The position numbers were made by a program, and so were the translations under genes. Shown here piece after piece: positions 39,401 to 49,735 of a stretch of 64,000 nt of DNA. The stretch's first letter is position 1, and each line of letters opens with the position of its first letter. Source of the stretch: Acidobacteriaceae bacterium KBS 89 (GTDB taxonomy: Bacteria; Acidobacteriota; Terriglobia; Terriglobales; Acidobacteriaceae); the NCBI GenBank assembly GCA_000381605.1, contig KB906754.1, forward strand, positions 827,147-891,146. Direction: 5' to 3'. The notes beneath the pieces are model-generated. The model did no database searches. It worked only from the letters and a program-made list of their open reading frames with translations, and was not told the origin of the DNA.

Positions 39401-39517
39401 GCAGTTCCTCCGGATTCAATAAGGGGCCCGCGCTCGAAAAAAACAGATGAGAATGCGATGGAGATCGGATTTATCATAGCCGTTCCCCGCCGCAAGTTCT
39501 CCTCTCTTAATTTCACC

Positions 39518-40282
39518 CTATTGCTTCAAATAGGCGATTAAATCCCGCCGCTCGTCCGCCTTCGGAACCCCGAAGCTCATGTTGTTATCCTTTACCACCA
39601 TATCCGGATCGCTCAGCCACCTTTCCAACGTCGCATCCGTCCACGTAATCCCTGAACTCTTCAATCCAGCAGAATACGTAAACCCGGGTACGCTCCCCGC
39701 CTTCCTGCCATACACTCCCTGCAGTCGCGGGCCCTCGCGATCCGCGTCCATCGCATGACATCCCATGCAGCGTTTTTCAAACACCGCTTTCCCGTGCGCA
39801 GCATCACCGGCACCAGCAATAGCCTTCTCACTCGCACCGGTACTCTTACCCAACATCGAAAGCGCCTTCACTTCACCTTCAGAGAGCTTCGCGTCCGGAT
39901 GCAGCAATCGATATTGCAGCGGAGGCATATCCCCGCTCTTCGCCTCCTGAACAATCTTCGCCATTAGCACCTCCTGCGTCTCCACCGGCATCTCCTCCCA
40001 TCGCGACAGATTCATCTTCTTGCGCGCCTCAACAATATCGCGCTCGATCAGCCACGATCCCGGAGCGACCCGCGCATACGCCGGCCAGCGCGTTTCGCTT
40101 GAGTGGCAGTCCGCGCACTTGGTGACGAGCACGACCTTCGCATCCATCGGCATCGTCGCTCCCTGCAGCAGCGTGCCGAGCCCCTCCGGCGGCTCGACAC
40201 GCGGATCGCCAAACGGGTGCACAAACCCCAGTCCAACGACCGAAGCGACGACCAAGGCTGCCACAATCCACACGCGCATCAA
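39518..40282 (-). CDS. Exported cytochrome c with haem-binding and c-type domains
   Basis: A 254-residue protein with an N-terminal signal (VWIVAALVVASVVGLGF). Two haem-attachment motifs are visible: CADCHSSETRWP near residue 55, which is the start of a haem-binding domain (Haem_bd type), and CMGCHAMDADREGP near residue 172 in a cytochrome c domain (GVYGRKAGSVPGFTYSAGLK then MSFGVP with the axial Met). Its start overlaps the stop of the phosphoesterase gene (ATGA), so the two are co-translated. Probably an electron-transfer protein facing the periplasm; the redox partner is unknown. Confidence 0.85.
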   Translation of the reverse strand: MMRVWIVAALVVASVVGLGFVHPFGDPRVEPPEGLGTLLQGATMPMDAKVVLVTKCADCHSSETRWPAYARVAPGSWLIERDIVEARKKMNLSRWEEMPVETQEVLMAKIVQEAKSGDMPPLQYRLLHPDAKLSEGEVKALSMLGKSTGASEKAIAGAGDAAHGKAVFEKRCMGCHAMDADREGPRLQGVYGRKAGSVPGFTYSAGLKSSGITWTDATLERWLSDPDMVVKDNNMSFGVPKADERRDLIAYLKQ

Positions 40283-41271
40283 GCCATCTCCGCCAACGTG
40301 GAATCGACGACAGCCAGATGATTGTGTCCGCGAACAACCTTCACCTTCGTCACGCCCAGAACGCCCTCAAGCTTTCCTGCGTTAACCACCATCGGCCCCG
40401 GATTCGGCGCGGCTCCGGGTGCAGGCTGTGGAAACGCCGTCGCCATCGCCGTGTGAAACGCAACATTGCCCTCCACCTTTTGCACCACCTGATGAATGTG
40501 TCCGTTCAACACGGTCACTGATCCAAACGGCTTCAGCATTGCGAGCGCCTGCTCGCCATCCTTCGTGCCCCATCCCCATTTCTCGTAGACCATCCACAGC
40601 GGAATATGCGCGAAGACCACGATGGGCGTCGAACGACTCTGACCCGCGAGGTCAGCCTTCAGCCACTTCAACTGCTCATCGCCCAGATTCCCCATGGCGT
40701 CCACCTGCACGCAATTGTTCAATCCGACAAAGTGAACGCCCTTGTGGTTGTAGCTGTACCATCCATTGCCCACAGTGCCCTTGCCGAAGCGCTGTTTGTA
40801 CTGCTCACCGTCGTCAATAAAATCGTGCTCGCCCGGAACGTAGAACACCTCTCTCTTGAATCCCTTGATGACCTGCGCGGCTGTATCGAACTCCGCCGCC
40901 TTTGAGTTCTGCGTAATGTCGCCGGTATGAATCATGAAGTCTGGCCCCTTCATACCCGCAGGCGCAAGATTGGCCCGATCGATTGCCTTCTTCAGCGTCC
41001 CGGTTACATCCGGATTCGCGCCCTTATTAAATCCGATGTGGCAGTCGCTGATCTGCACGAACGAAAAGTCCTCGACCTTCCCAGCCGCCGGGGCAGCACC
41101 CTTCATCGTCTGGGCCAGCAACTCCGATGTCGGCACGCCTCCGACCATCGACCACAGCAGACCTGTCCCTGCCCAAGCCATGCACCCTAAAAAATTTCTC
41201 CTGTCGATACCATCCGCTGCAGACTCTGCCGCGTTCTCCTGCACTACTTCGTCTTCCTTAAACCGATTCAT
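40279..41271 (-). CDS. Tat-exported calcineurin-like metallophosphoesterase
   Basis: A 330-residue protein with a twin-arginine signal, DRRNFLGC, near residue 25. The metallophosphoesterase motifs are in order: ISDCHIG (D-x-H), HTGDI (GD), GEHDFIDD (in place of GNHD), AHIPLW and NGHIHQ. The ATG at 41271 has GGAG 6 bases upstream; an ATG 12 bases earlier is also in frame. It overlaps the cytochrome c gene downstream by 4 bases. Substrate unknown (nucleotide, phospholipid or phosphodiester). The pairing of a folded Tat substrate with a cytochrome suggests a joint periplasmic function, which is inference. Confidence 0.85.
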   Translation of the reverse strand: MNRFKEDEVVQENAAESAADGIDRRNFLGCMAWAGTGLLWSMVGGVPTSELLAQTMKGAAPAAGKVEDFSFVQISDCHIGFNKGANPDVTGTLKKAIDRANLAPAGMKGPDFMIHTGDITQNSKAAEFDTAAQVIKGFKREVFYVPGEHDFIDDGEQYKQRFGKGTVGNGWYSYNHKGVHFVGLNNCVQVDAMGNLGDEQLKWLKADLAGQSRSTPIVVFAHIPLWMVYEKWGWGTKDGEQALAMLKPFGSVTVLNGHIHQVVQKVEGNVAFHTAMATAFPQPAPGAAPNPGPMVVNAGKLEGVLGVTKVKVVRGHNHLAVVDSTLAEMA

Positions 41272-41493
41272 ATCCAGCTCCATTTCGTTTTATGACTGCC
41301 TTCGCATCCCTGAACTGGTTCGAATCGTCTTTATTCCCCCACATCCGCAAATAATTCGTGGAATAATTTCAGTGCGATTCGGTTAACGGAAGGGATGTTC
41401 ACCGCCGAACCATCTCCGGGCTTCTTCGCCGCGTCGCCGATACTTCGCAGGCCCGCACTCCGCAATCCCAGACCAACAGAGGCACTCCGCACC

Positions 41494-42030
41494 ATGTCCT
41501 CCGCTACAACCCGCAGCGCAGAATTTGAACAACTTGCGCTCCCACTGCTCGCCTCGCTTTACAATCACGCTCACTGGCTCACCCGCAATCCAGCCGAAGC
41601 CGAAGACCTCGTGCAGGAGACCTTTACCAAAGCCCTCCGCGCCTTCGACTCTTTTCAATCCGACACCAACTTCAAGGCGTGGATCTTCCGCATCCTCCGC
41701 AACACCTTTCTCACCACTCGCGCCGGTATCGCCGCCGCCCGCACCGTCTTCCTCGAAGACCACCCAGACACACTCGACACCACCGCCTCTGGTCCCACGC
41801 CGGAAGAGATCCTCCTCCGCCTCGACAACGACGCCACCCTCCACACAGCGCTCGAACAGCTTCAGCCGCAGCTCCGCGAAGCTCTGCTCCTCTGCGACGT
41901 CGAAGAGATCAAGTACAAAGACATCGCTGTGATCCTCGATGTCCCGATCGGCACCGTTATGTCGCGCATCTCGCGCGCCCGCCGCACCCTCCGTCAACTT
42001 CTGCAGCCGCAGCTCGGTGAATCCCTATGA
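41494..42030 (+). CDS. ECF-type RNA polymerase sigma factor
   Basis: A 178-residue sigma factor of the ECF group. Region 2 spans about residues 25-90 (NPAEAEDLVQETFTKALRAF then FKAWIFRILRNTF). Region 4 is at about 125-170 (LREALLLCDVEEIKYKDIAVILDVPIGTVMSRISRARRTLRQLL). The ATG at 41494 begins MSSATTRSAEFEQ, just ahead of region 2; the frame is open 33 codons upstream without a supporting ribosome site. It overlaps the zinc-finger anti-sigma factor by 4 bases (ATGA). It probably directs a small regulon that may include the lipoprotein gene downstream. Confidence 0.92.
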   Translation: MSSATTRSAEFEQLALPLLASLYNHAHWLTRNPAEAEDLVQETFTKALRAFDSFQSDTNFKAWIFRILRNTFLTTRAGIAAARTVFLEDHPDTLDTTASGPTPEEILLRLDNDATLHTALEQLQPQLREALLLCDVEEIKYKDIAVILDVPIGTVMSRISRARRTLRQLLQPQLGESL

Positions 42031-42866
42031 ACCAAACGCCGCAAGCAAACCAATCAACCGATCACCTCGGTCACGATAAGCTCTCCGCCTTTATCGATGG
42101 CGAGCTTGCCCCCGCCGAGAAGCAGAGAATCGAGCAGCATCTCTCAACCTGCCACGAGTGCACCCTGCGCGTTCTCTCTGCAACACAACTCAAGACCGCC
42201 ACCGCCCGCGCCGGCCAGCGCTTCGCCCCACCACCCGACGCCCTCGCCCGCCTGACGGCGCAACTCCATTCGCAACAGGCGCCAGCGAAGCCGTTACAAA
42301 CGATGAAGACGCAGGCGAACCTCCCGACGAAGACTCCCGCGCGCATCTTCTCCATCCGACCCGCAGCCTGGGCTGCTCTTGCCGCCGCAATTCTTCTCAC
42401 CGTTTCATTCCTCGGCTGGCGCCAACTCCATCCAACCAACACCCTCGCCGCCGAACTGCTGGACCAGCACCTCGCCACACTCTCGAGCTCAGCCACTCCG
42501 CAGGTCATCTCCACCGACCGCCACACCGTCAAACCCTGGTTCCAGGGCCGCCTCCCTTTCAGCTTCAACCTCCCCGAACCCGCGGCCCTGCCTCCCGACA
42601 CCACCCTCAAAGGCGCCAACCTCACTTACCTCAACGGGCAGCCCGCTGCCCTGCTGCTCTTCACCATCCACAAACACGAGGTCTCGGTCTTCCTCACGCA
42701 ACGCTCCACCAGTCCCACCCTGACCACGCTGCCAAACACTCGTTCAGGCTTCACCCTCCACGCCGCCACCACACCGGACCTGCGCATCGTCGCAGTCAGC
42801 GACGTCAATCCCGCCGAGCTCGACAACCTCATCGCCTCTCTGGTGCAGGCTCAGAAACCGATCTAG
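42027..42866 (+). CDS. Zinc-finger transmembrane anti-sigma factor
   Basis: A 279-residue anti-sigma factor. The cytoplasmic zinc-binding ASD domain is visible as HDKLSAFIDGELAP followed by HLSTCHEC (H-x3-C-x2-C). One transmembrane helix, PAAWAALAAAILLTVSFL, lies near residue 115. The periplasmic part of about 150 residues resembles a sensor domain (SFNLPEPAALPPDTTLKGANLTYLNGQPAALLLFTIHKHEVSVF). It overlaps the sigma factor gene and would hold it at the membrane until a signal arrives. The signal is unknown. Confidence 0.88.
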   Translation: MNQTPQANQSTDHLGHDKLSAFIDGELAPAEKQRIEQHLSTCHECTLRVLSATQLKTATARAGQRFAPPPDALARLTAQLHSQQAPAKPLQTMKTQANLPTKTPARIFSIRPAAWAALAAAILLTVSFLGWRQLHPTNTLAAELLDQHLATLSSSATPQVISTDRHTVKPWFQGRLPFSFNLPEPAALPPDTTLKGANLTYLNGQPAALLLFTIHKHEVSVFLTQRSTSPTLTTLPNTRSGFTLHAATTPDLRIVAVSDVNPAELDNLIASLVQAQKPI

Positions 42867-43018
42867 CCAAGGGACAACGAAAAAAATCAGTGACTTCCTG
42901 CACATCCGTCGGATCGCCGTAAATAGGCGGAGAAATCGTTCTCGGGCCGTTCCCACCCGACAAATCATTGCGGTACCATCCTCGCGACTACATCTCCTCT
43001 GTAGAAGGTGGTACTCCA

Positions 43019-45157
43019 ATGTCCACTCCCCACCGCCCTGGCTTGCTTGTCCCCGGTCTCCTCCTGCTACTCCCGCTCTTTACCGGCTGCGGGATTAACT
43101 CATCCCGATCCAAGCCAACCTCTCCGACATCTCCAATGTCCGGCAGCCTCACCGGCCAGGTGATGGGAGGCCAGCAGCCTGTCAGCGGATCGGTCATCCA
43201 GCTCTACGCCGTCTCCACGGACGCCGACGGTGGCGCGTCGACGCCTCTCCTCACCGGCTCCGTAAGCTCGAACAGCCTCGGGCAATTCACGATTACCAAC
43301 CTCTACGCATGTCCGTCTGCCTCGACTCTCGTCTATATCACCGCCACCGGAGGCAACCCCGGACTCGCCTCCGGCACTAACGCAAACCTCAGCCTAATGA
43401 CGGCTCTTGGCGCCTGCGGTTCGCTGGCCCCATCGACCAACATCATGATCGACGAGCGCACCACGGTCGCGGCCGTCACTGCTCTTGTGCCTTTCATGAC
43501 CTCAGCCTCCGCAATCGGTTCCTCCTCGATCGACGCGGCCGGTCTCTCTGCAGCTTTCACCCTCGCCGACTCCCTGGTCAGCCCCTTCACCGGAGCAGTC
43601 TCCGGCCCATCGCTCTCCTCCGGCGCCACGGCTCCCGCCCAGCAGATCAACGCTCTCGCCAATGTCGTCGCAGCCTGCATCAACTCAGCTGGGGGCGCCG
43701 CCGGCGACTCGACCACCTGCGGAAATCTCTTTGCCGCGGTCACCCCATCCTCCGCATCGTCACCAACCAACACGGTTGCTGCCCTGCTCAACATCGCCCG
43801 GGACCCAATGCGAAATGTCGCGTCGCTCTATGGTCTCTCTTCCGCCTCCGCTCCATTCCAGCCTCAACTCGGTGCCGCTCCACCAGACTGGACGATCAAC
43901 CTCAGCGGCAATGCACCGGCGGCGCTGCCACTCGGCTGCACTCGATCTCTCACCGGAGCGAGCACTTTTACCGACTACACCCAGGAGCAGCCCGGCATCT
44001 GCCGCACTCTCCATAACTCCGACCTGCCCGCACCATTCGTTACGTCAGCCGCAACCAACTTCTCCACTCAGGTTGGACGCAAGAACGGTCAGGTGCCGAT
44101 CGTTCCTCCAGGCTTCAAGGTCACGCTCTACGCCAGCGGCTTTCCCAACGCGCGCTATCTTTTGGCCGCCGCTAATGGCGACATCTTTCTAGCCCAGCAA
44201 AACTCCAACCCCATCGTCGTGCTTCGTGGAGTCAATGCCAACGGCGCGGTCGTCAGCCAGACCAACTTCGCTAGCGGCCTCAGCTCGCCCTACGGCATGG
44301 CCTTCTACCCCTCCGCCGCCGCTCCGCAATACCTCTACGTCGCCAACACAACCACATTGGTGCGTTTTCCATACACCCTCGGCGACACTACGGCATCGGC
44401 AGCTCCCACCACACTCGCCACCGACCTTCCCGGCAGTGGAAACCACGTGACCCGCTCGTTAGTCTTCACCAAAGAGGCCACCCCGCGCCTTCTCGTCGGT
44501 GTCGGCTCAGCGAGCAACGTCACCGACACCGATGTCGATCCCAACGAATTTCACCGCGCTGACATCCTTGCCTACTCCGTCTCCGGCACCTTCCAAAGCG
44601 TGTACGCCTCGGGCACGCGCAATCCCGTCGGCCTCACACTCGACCCCAACGGCCAGGTCTGGATCTCGGTCAACGAGCGCGATGACCTCGGCGACAACCT
44701 GCCGGCGGACTACGTCACGCACGTTACCGAGAACGGCTTCTATGGCTGGCCCTGGTACTACAACGGTCCCTACGCCGATCCGCGTCTGCCCAACAACCAC
44801 CCGGAGCTGGCCGCGCAGACCGTCGCCGGCGACACCCTCCTTCAACCTCATTTCGCTCCACTCCAGATCGCCTTCTACACCGGCTCGCAGTTTCCCACGC
44901 CGTATCAGGGCGACCTCTTCGTCGCCTCTCACGGCTCCTGGAACAAGGCAGTTCGTGGCGGCTATGAGCTTCTTCGTGTCCGCCTGGTCAACGGCGTGGC
45001 GACCGGAACCTACGAGGACTTTGTCACCGGCTTCGTCAACTCCGACGGCACTATCTGGGGCCGTCCCGCGGGCGTATGCGTCGGTGCCGACGGCGCAATT
45101 TACCTGGCCGACGACGCCTCCGGAACTATCTGGCGAATCACCTACATTGGATCCTGA
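43019..45157 (+). CDS. Sorbosone-dehydrogenase-like lipoprotein with N-terminal beta domain
   Basis: A 712-residue lipoprotein; MSTPHRPGLL start chosen because it leads straight into a signal ending LFTGC (lipobox). Residues 45-120 resemble a carboxypeptidase-regulatory-like beta domain (SLTGQVMGGQQPVSGSVIQLYAV). From about 370 a six-bladed soluble glucose/sorbosone dehydrogenase propeller follows: GFKVTLYASGFPNARYLL, PYGMAFYPS, YASGTRNPVGLTLDPNG, VNERDDLGDNLPADYVTHV and FYGWPWYY are the family's blocks. PQQ binding is known in relatives; here it is inference. The gene follows the sigma/anti-sigma pair by about 150 bases. Confidence 0.82.
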   Translation: MSTPHRPGLLVPGLLLLLPLFTGCGINSSRSKPTSPTSPMSGSLTGQVMGGQQPVSGSVIQLYAVSTDADGGASTPLLTGSVSSNSLGQFTITNLYACPSASTLVYITATGGNPGLASGTNANLSLMTALGACGSLAPSTNIMIDERTTVAAVTALVPFMTSASAIGSSSIDAAGLSAAFTLADSLVSPFTGAVSGPSLSSGATAPAQQINALANVVAACINSAGGAAGDSTTCGNLFAAVTPSSASSPTNTVAALLNIARDPMRNVASLYGLSSASAPFQPQLGAAPPDWTINLSGNAPAALPLGCTRSLTGASTFTDYTQEQPGICRTLHNSDLPAPFVTSAATNFSTQVGRKNGQVPIVPPGFKVTLYASGFPNARYLLAAANGDIFLAQQNSNPIVVLRGVNANGAVVSQTNFASGLSSPYGMAFYPSAAAPQYLYVANTTTLVRFPYTLGDTTASAAPTTLATDLPGSGNHVTRSLVFTKEATPRLLVGVGSASNVTDTDVDPNEFHRADILAYSVSGTFQSVYASGTRNPVGLTLDPNGQVWISVNERDDLGDNLPADYVTHVTENGFYGWPWYYNGPYADPRLPNNHPELAAQTVAGDTLLQPHFAPLQIAFYTGSQFPTPYQGDLFVASHGSWNKAVRGGYELLRVRLVNGVATGTYEDFVTGFVNSDGTIWGRPAGVCVGADGAIYLADDASGTIWRITYIGS

Positions 45158-45418
45158 TGGTTGAATGCGGGTGCCCGGTCTTCGCGCAGTCTTATCGCGA
45201 GGCCGGTTTCATTCACTTCAGTCAGACCGTTGTACTCGGGCATCGATCGCTGTCCTTGGTACACTGGAAAGGTATATCTCGGTTGCGGCCGTCAGCGTAG
45301 ACCGGAACATTGCAAAGAGATCGTGTACGCCAACAATTTGGCGTCAAAGACCGTTAGGTTTGCCCGCGTGTGCTTGCGGCGAGCTACTGGTAGTATCTGA
45401 GGATCACCAGGGGGTTTC
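45158..45418. other. Intergenic region before a gene remnant
   Basis: About 260 bases with several short open frames, none convincing. This is where the N-terminal half of the methyltransferase ORF that follows should be, but no Rossmann-type DxGxG block could be found in any frame. It may hold degraded coding sequence or an unrelated intergenic insertion. Confidence 0.4.
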
Positions 45419-45808
45419 TTGAACAAGCTAAGGCCCGGCTCAGAACTGCCGGAAGACCTTCAAAAACTAAAGCATGTGTTGAAGGCGACCCTGGTGGAGG
45501 CCTTTCGCTGCCTCAAACCGAACGGGCGCTTAGTTGCCCTCGGACCCAATATTAAATACCTTACTGCTACCTATTGGGACTTCTTCGATCATTACCTTCC
45601 TCTGACCGAATTGTCGGTAGCAGAGTTCATGAGTCTTAGCGTTTCCCGAATCGAGCAATCCATCGGACGGTTCCTTACCTACACTATGTCGCTCGGGTAT
45701 CGACGTGCCGTCAGGAAGGTGCGCCGCTTCCTGAAGTGTCCTTTTGTGTCGAGATTTTTCGGGCGCCAATTCCTGGTCATCGGCCAAAAATCGGAAGCAG
45801 GAGCTTGA
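45419..45808 (+). pseudogene. C-terminal fragment of a class I SAM methyltransferase
   Basis: A 129-residue open frame. EAFRCLKPNGRLVALGPNIKYL and YWDFFDHYLPLTELS match the C-terminal half of a class I methyltransferase family seen in polysaccharide clusters (from memory: EAHRCLKPGGRLIAMGPNIKYL, YWDFWDHYLPLTELS). The N-terminal half with the S-adenosylmethionine loop is missing: the frame starts just before the fourth strand, and nothing upstream replaces it. Without that half it cannot bind its cofactor, so this looks like a remnant. An alternative is a short, stand-alone protein of unknown function. It is followed by a GT-C gene 60 bases later. Confidence 0.6.
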
Positions 45809-45868
45809 AGAATTAAGCACGCCAGCGCAGATACACCGCCGCGTATTCGTTATCCTCGGGGAGCCTCA

Positions 45869-47602
45869 ATGCGATACGTTCGCAGATTTCATCTTCAAGC
45901 CATCTTCTGCGGCCTGGCCGTACTTGTCTGCGTACTCATCAGCCGCCCCTTCACCACCATGAGCGTCTGTGATGACGGCCCGTACATCCTGATGGCCCGA
46001 ACACTCGCCGACACGGGCCACATCGTCTACAACGGCTGGGGCGCCAGCATGATGGCCGCACAGCTCTATCTCGCCGTCGTCTTCATCAAGCTCTTTGGGT
46101 TCTCTTTCACCAGCGTGCGGATGAGCACCCTTTTCTTCGCCGTGTTGATTGCCTGGGTCGTTCAGCGGACCCTCGTCCGCACCGGCATCACCGAGCGCAA
46201 TGCCACCATCGGCACGCTCGCCCTTGTCCTCTCGCCGCTCTACCTCATGCTTTCCGCCACCTTCATGACCGACATCAGCGGTCTCTTTGCCATCGTCATT
46301 TGTCTGTATGGCTGTATCCGGGCTCTCCAGACATCCACCGATCGCTCCGCCATCGCCTGGCTCTTCTTCGCTGTCGCTACCAACGCCATCTGCGGCAGCT
46401 CTCGGCAGATCGCATGGCTTGGCGTTCTGGTCATGGTGCCCTCCACCCTCTGGCTCCTTCGCTTCCGGCGCCGCGTTCTCCTTTCCGGAGCCGTCGCCGT
46501 TTTGGCCGGAACGCTCTTTATCCTGGCGTGCATGTATTGGCTTAAGCTCCAGCCGTATGTCTTCCCCGTACCTCTTTTCGTCAGCCACTTTCCAATAAGA
46601 GAAGCCCTCTGGGAGCTCAGCTACCTCCTGCTGGAAATCCCTTTTCTCCTGCTTCCCATCGTGGCTCTGTTCCTTCCCGAGATTCGCAAGAGCCGGCCAC
46701 GCGAAATCTTCATCCTCTCGGCGGCGCTGTTGGGGTATCTCGTGATAGCCATCTACTCTCACACCCATAGTCAACTCATCCGCCTTGAGCCAACAGCCAG
46801 CCGTCCCGGAAGCTGGGTCGGGGTGCACGGAATTTTTGAGGGAGGTGCACTTTACGGCACTCCTCCTCTGTTCCTGGACCTCAAGACTCAGATTCTGCTG
46901 ACTGTGTTGTCCCTCGGGAGCGCACTGGGCGTAGGCGCAGTGATCTTTCAGACTGGTCGAACGCTTCCTCCCGAGCACGCCCCGGCAGGCATCTCCTGGA
47001 AGCAACTCGGGGTCCTTCTGCTGCCCTTCGAATTGGCGTACACTCTGCTTCTTATAGCCGCTGCCGGCACCATGCACGCAATCTTTGATCGATATGCCCT
47101 CGGTCTGCTGGGGCCACTCCTGATCTGCCTCATCCGTCTCTACCAGGAGCGAGTGCAACGTAGCCTGCCTCTTGCCAGCGCTCTATTGGTGGGCGTCATG
47201 GCGGTCTACGGGGTCTCCGTCACGCATAACAACTTCGCTGTCAATCGCGCACGCGTGGCGCTCGTCGATGAGCTTCAGGCCAACGGCATCCCTGACACCT
47301 CCATCGACGGTGGCTGGGACTACAACTTCGACGTCGAGCTCCGCCACGCCGACCACATCAACAATCCGGGGATCAAAAACCCCGCAGATGCGTATGTCCC
47401 GGTGCCTTCCCCACCGCCCGGCAAATGCGAGATGTGGTGGTACGACAGGACCCCTCACATCCACCCCCTCTACAGCGTCTCCTTCGAGCCCAACGCGTGC
47501 TACGGCCCCGCCCCATTCGCACCCGTCCATTACTCACGCTGGTTATCCCGCACCCCCGGCACCCTCTACGTCGTTCGCTTCGCCCCCCCGGCAACCCCAT
47601 GA
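45869..47602 (+). CDS. Multipass glycosyltransferase-like (GT-C) protein
   Basis: A 577-residue membrane protein with about eleven hydrophobic segments and a C-terminal soluble tail of 120 residues. The first extracytoplasmic loop holds VCDDGPYILMARTLADTG, an Asp-Asp pair in the position of the GT-C catalytic residues, and SATFMTDISG follows in the next loop. This is the general pattern of ArnT/GT39-like enzymes that use polyprenyl-phosphate sugars. A 430-residue open frame on the opposite strand is a codon-bias shadow. It is followed by a bidirectional terminator shared with tsf. The acceptor is unknown. Confidence 0.75.
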   Translation: MRYVRRFHLQAIFCGLAVLVCVLISRPFTTMSVCDDGPYILMARTLADTGHIVYNGWGASMMAAQLYLAVVFIKLFGFSFTSVRMSTLFFAVLIAWVVQRTLVRTGITERNATIGTLALVLSPLYLMLSATFMTDISGLFAIVICLYGCIRALQTSTDRSAIAWLFFAVATNAICGSSRQIAWLGVLVMVPSTLWLLRFRRRVLLSGAVAVLAGTLFILACMYWLKLQPYVFPVPLFVSHFPIREALWELSYLLLEIPFLLLPIVALFLPEIRKSRPREIFILSAALLGYLVIAIYSHTHSQLIRLEPTASRPGSWVGVHGIFEGGALYGTPPLFLDLKTQILLTVLSLGSALGVGAVIFQTGRTLPPEHAPAGISWKQLGVLLLPFELAYTLLLIAAAGTMHAIFDRYALGLLGPLLICLIRLYQERVQRSLPLASALLVGVMAVYGVSVTHNNFAVNRARVALVDELQANGIPDTSIDGGWDYNFDVELRHADHINNPGIKNPADAYVPVPSPPPGKCEMWWYDRTPHIHPLYSVSFEPNACYGPAPFAPVHYSRWLSRTPGTLYVVRFAPPATP

Positions 47603-47757
47603 GCAAGAAAGCGTAGCATCGAGCAGAACGAGCGTGCCACGCTTCCTCATATTCATCCTCACCGCTGCTGACGAAGAGTTGGGGTCTTAGGCTGGAGTCA
47701 GCACGTTCTTCAGTCCACACCATTGCCATCGATCATATTGAGATCGCCCCACTGAAA

Positions 47758-47794
47758 ACACCAAAGCCCGGGCTGATTGCCCGGGCTTTGGTGT
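47758..47794. terminator. Bidirectional terminator between the GT-C gene and tsf
   Basis: ACACCAAAGCCCGGGC, loop TGATT, GCCCGGGCTTTGGTGT: a perfect 16-base-pair stem with A-rich and T-rich sides, placed between two converging genes. Confidence 0.85.
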
Positions 47795-47812
47795 TTGAGG
47801 AAGACTGTCCGC

Positions 47813-48484
47813 TTAGGCTGAGGCTTCTTCGGTTCCTGCGGCTTTGGTTTGGGCTACGGTCCATTCGGGTGCGCCTACTTTGAAGCGGGCGAAGCGGCGG
47901 ACGCTGATGTTTTCGCCGAGCTTGGCGACCTTGGTGGCGATGAGTTGCGCGATGGTCTGCGAAGACTCCTTGATGAAAGGCTGGTCGAGGAGGCAGAACT
48001 CTTCGTAGAACTTGGTGAGCTTGCCTTCAAGCATCTTCTCGATGATGTTGGCGGGCTTGCCGGTCGCGGCGGCCTGGGCGCGGTAGACTTCCTTCTCGCG
48101 CTCGAGGTCGGCTTCGGTGACGTCTTCGCGGCTGACGAAGCGCGGGTCGACCGCGGCGATGTGCATGGCGATGTCGCGGAGCAACTCCTGGAAGTCGTCG
48201 GTGCGGGCGACGAAGTCGGACTCGCAGTTGAGCTCGATGAGAACGCCGATCTTTCCGCCGGCGTGGATGTAGGTGCCGACTGCGCCTTCATTGGTGGTGC
48301 GTGAGGCCTTCTTGGCAGCCGAGGCCATGCCGCGCTTGCGGAGGACGACGAAGGCGTCTTCCATGTGGCCTTTGGCTTCCTGGAGGGCCTTGAGGCAGTC
48401 GCCCATGGGGGCGCCGGACTTTTCGCGGAGTTCCTTGACGAGTTTTGCGTCGATTTTGGGTGTGTCAGCCATGATGGTAGTCAT
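47813..48484 (-). CDS. tsf: Elongation factor Ts
   Basis: Nucleotide exchange factor for EF-Tu. KIDAKLVKELREKSGAPMGDCLKALQEAKGHMEDA is the N-terminal UBA-like domain. GAVGTYIHAGGKIGVLIELNCESDFVARTDDFQ is the core block. At 223 residues it is a short-type EF-Ts. ATG 48484 has AGAGGA close upstream; a second ATG 12 bases later is in frame. Last gene of the rplM-rpsI-rpsB-tsf operon, with the terminator 20 bases beyond. Confidence 0.95.
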   Translation of the reverse strand: MTTIMADTPKIDAKLVKELREKSGAPMGDCLKALQEAKGHMEDAFVVLRKRGMASAAKKASRTTNEGAVGTYIHAGGKIGVLIELNCESDFVARTDDFQELLRDIAMHIAAVDPRFVSREDVTEADLEREKEVYRAQAAATGKPANIIEKMLEGKLTKFYEEFCLLDQPFIKESSQTIAQLIATKVAKLGENISVRRFARFKVGAPEWTVAQTKAAGTEEASA

Positions 48485-48600
48485 AATCCTCTGTTGATAA
48501 TGCAGTGTGAGTGTTACTGGGTCGTTGACGCAGAAAGAGCGTGGCGCCGAATTCGCTTTCGCGGGCTGCCACGCTCCCCTGTTAGGTGTTCGTGACGGCC

Positions 48601-49533
<933 letters not shown>

Positions 49534-49735
49534 TGTAGCTCCTTAGTTGAGGCGGCCGAGTGTGAGCATCGGTGCCTGGATTGATCCCTCGTGAGGGAGA
49601 TTTGACTCCTGACCTCAGGCTGCGGCTGATGAGGGCCGATACGTGAGGGTGATGCGATGGGCGCCGGAGAACATGTCCGGCACCCATTCAAACTGTGTGG
49701 GCCCAAGGTACGACAGGCCTTCCGTGCTCCAGGAA

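Noticed and set aside
45866-47158. A 430-codon open frame on the minus strand
   Set aside because: Antisense to the GT-C membrane protein; charged, repetitive composition without any domain signal.
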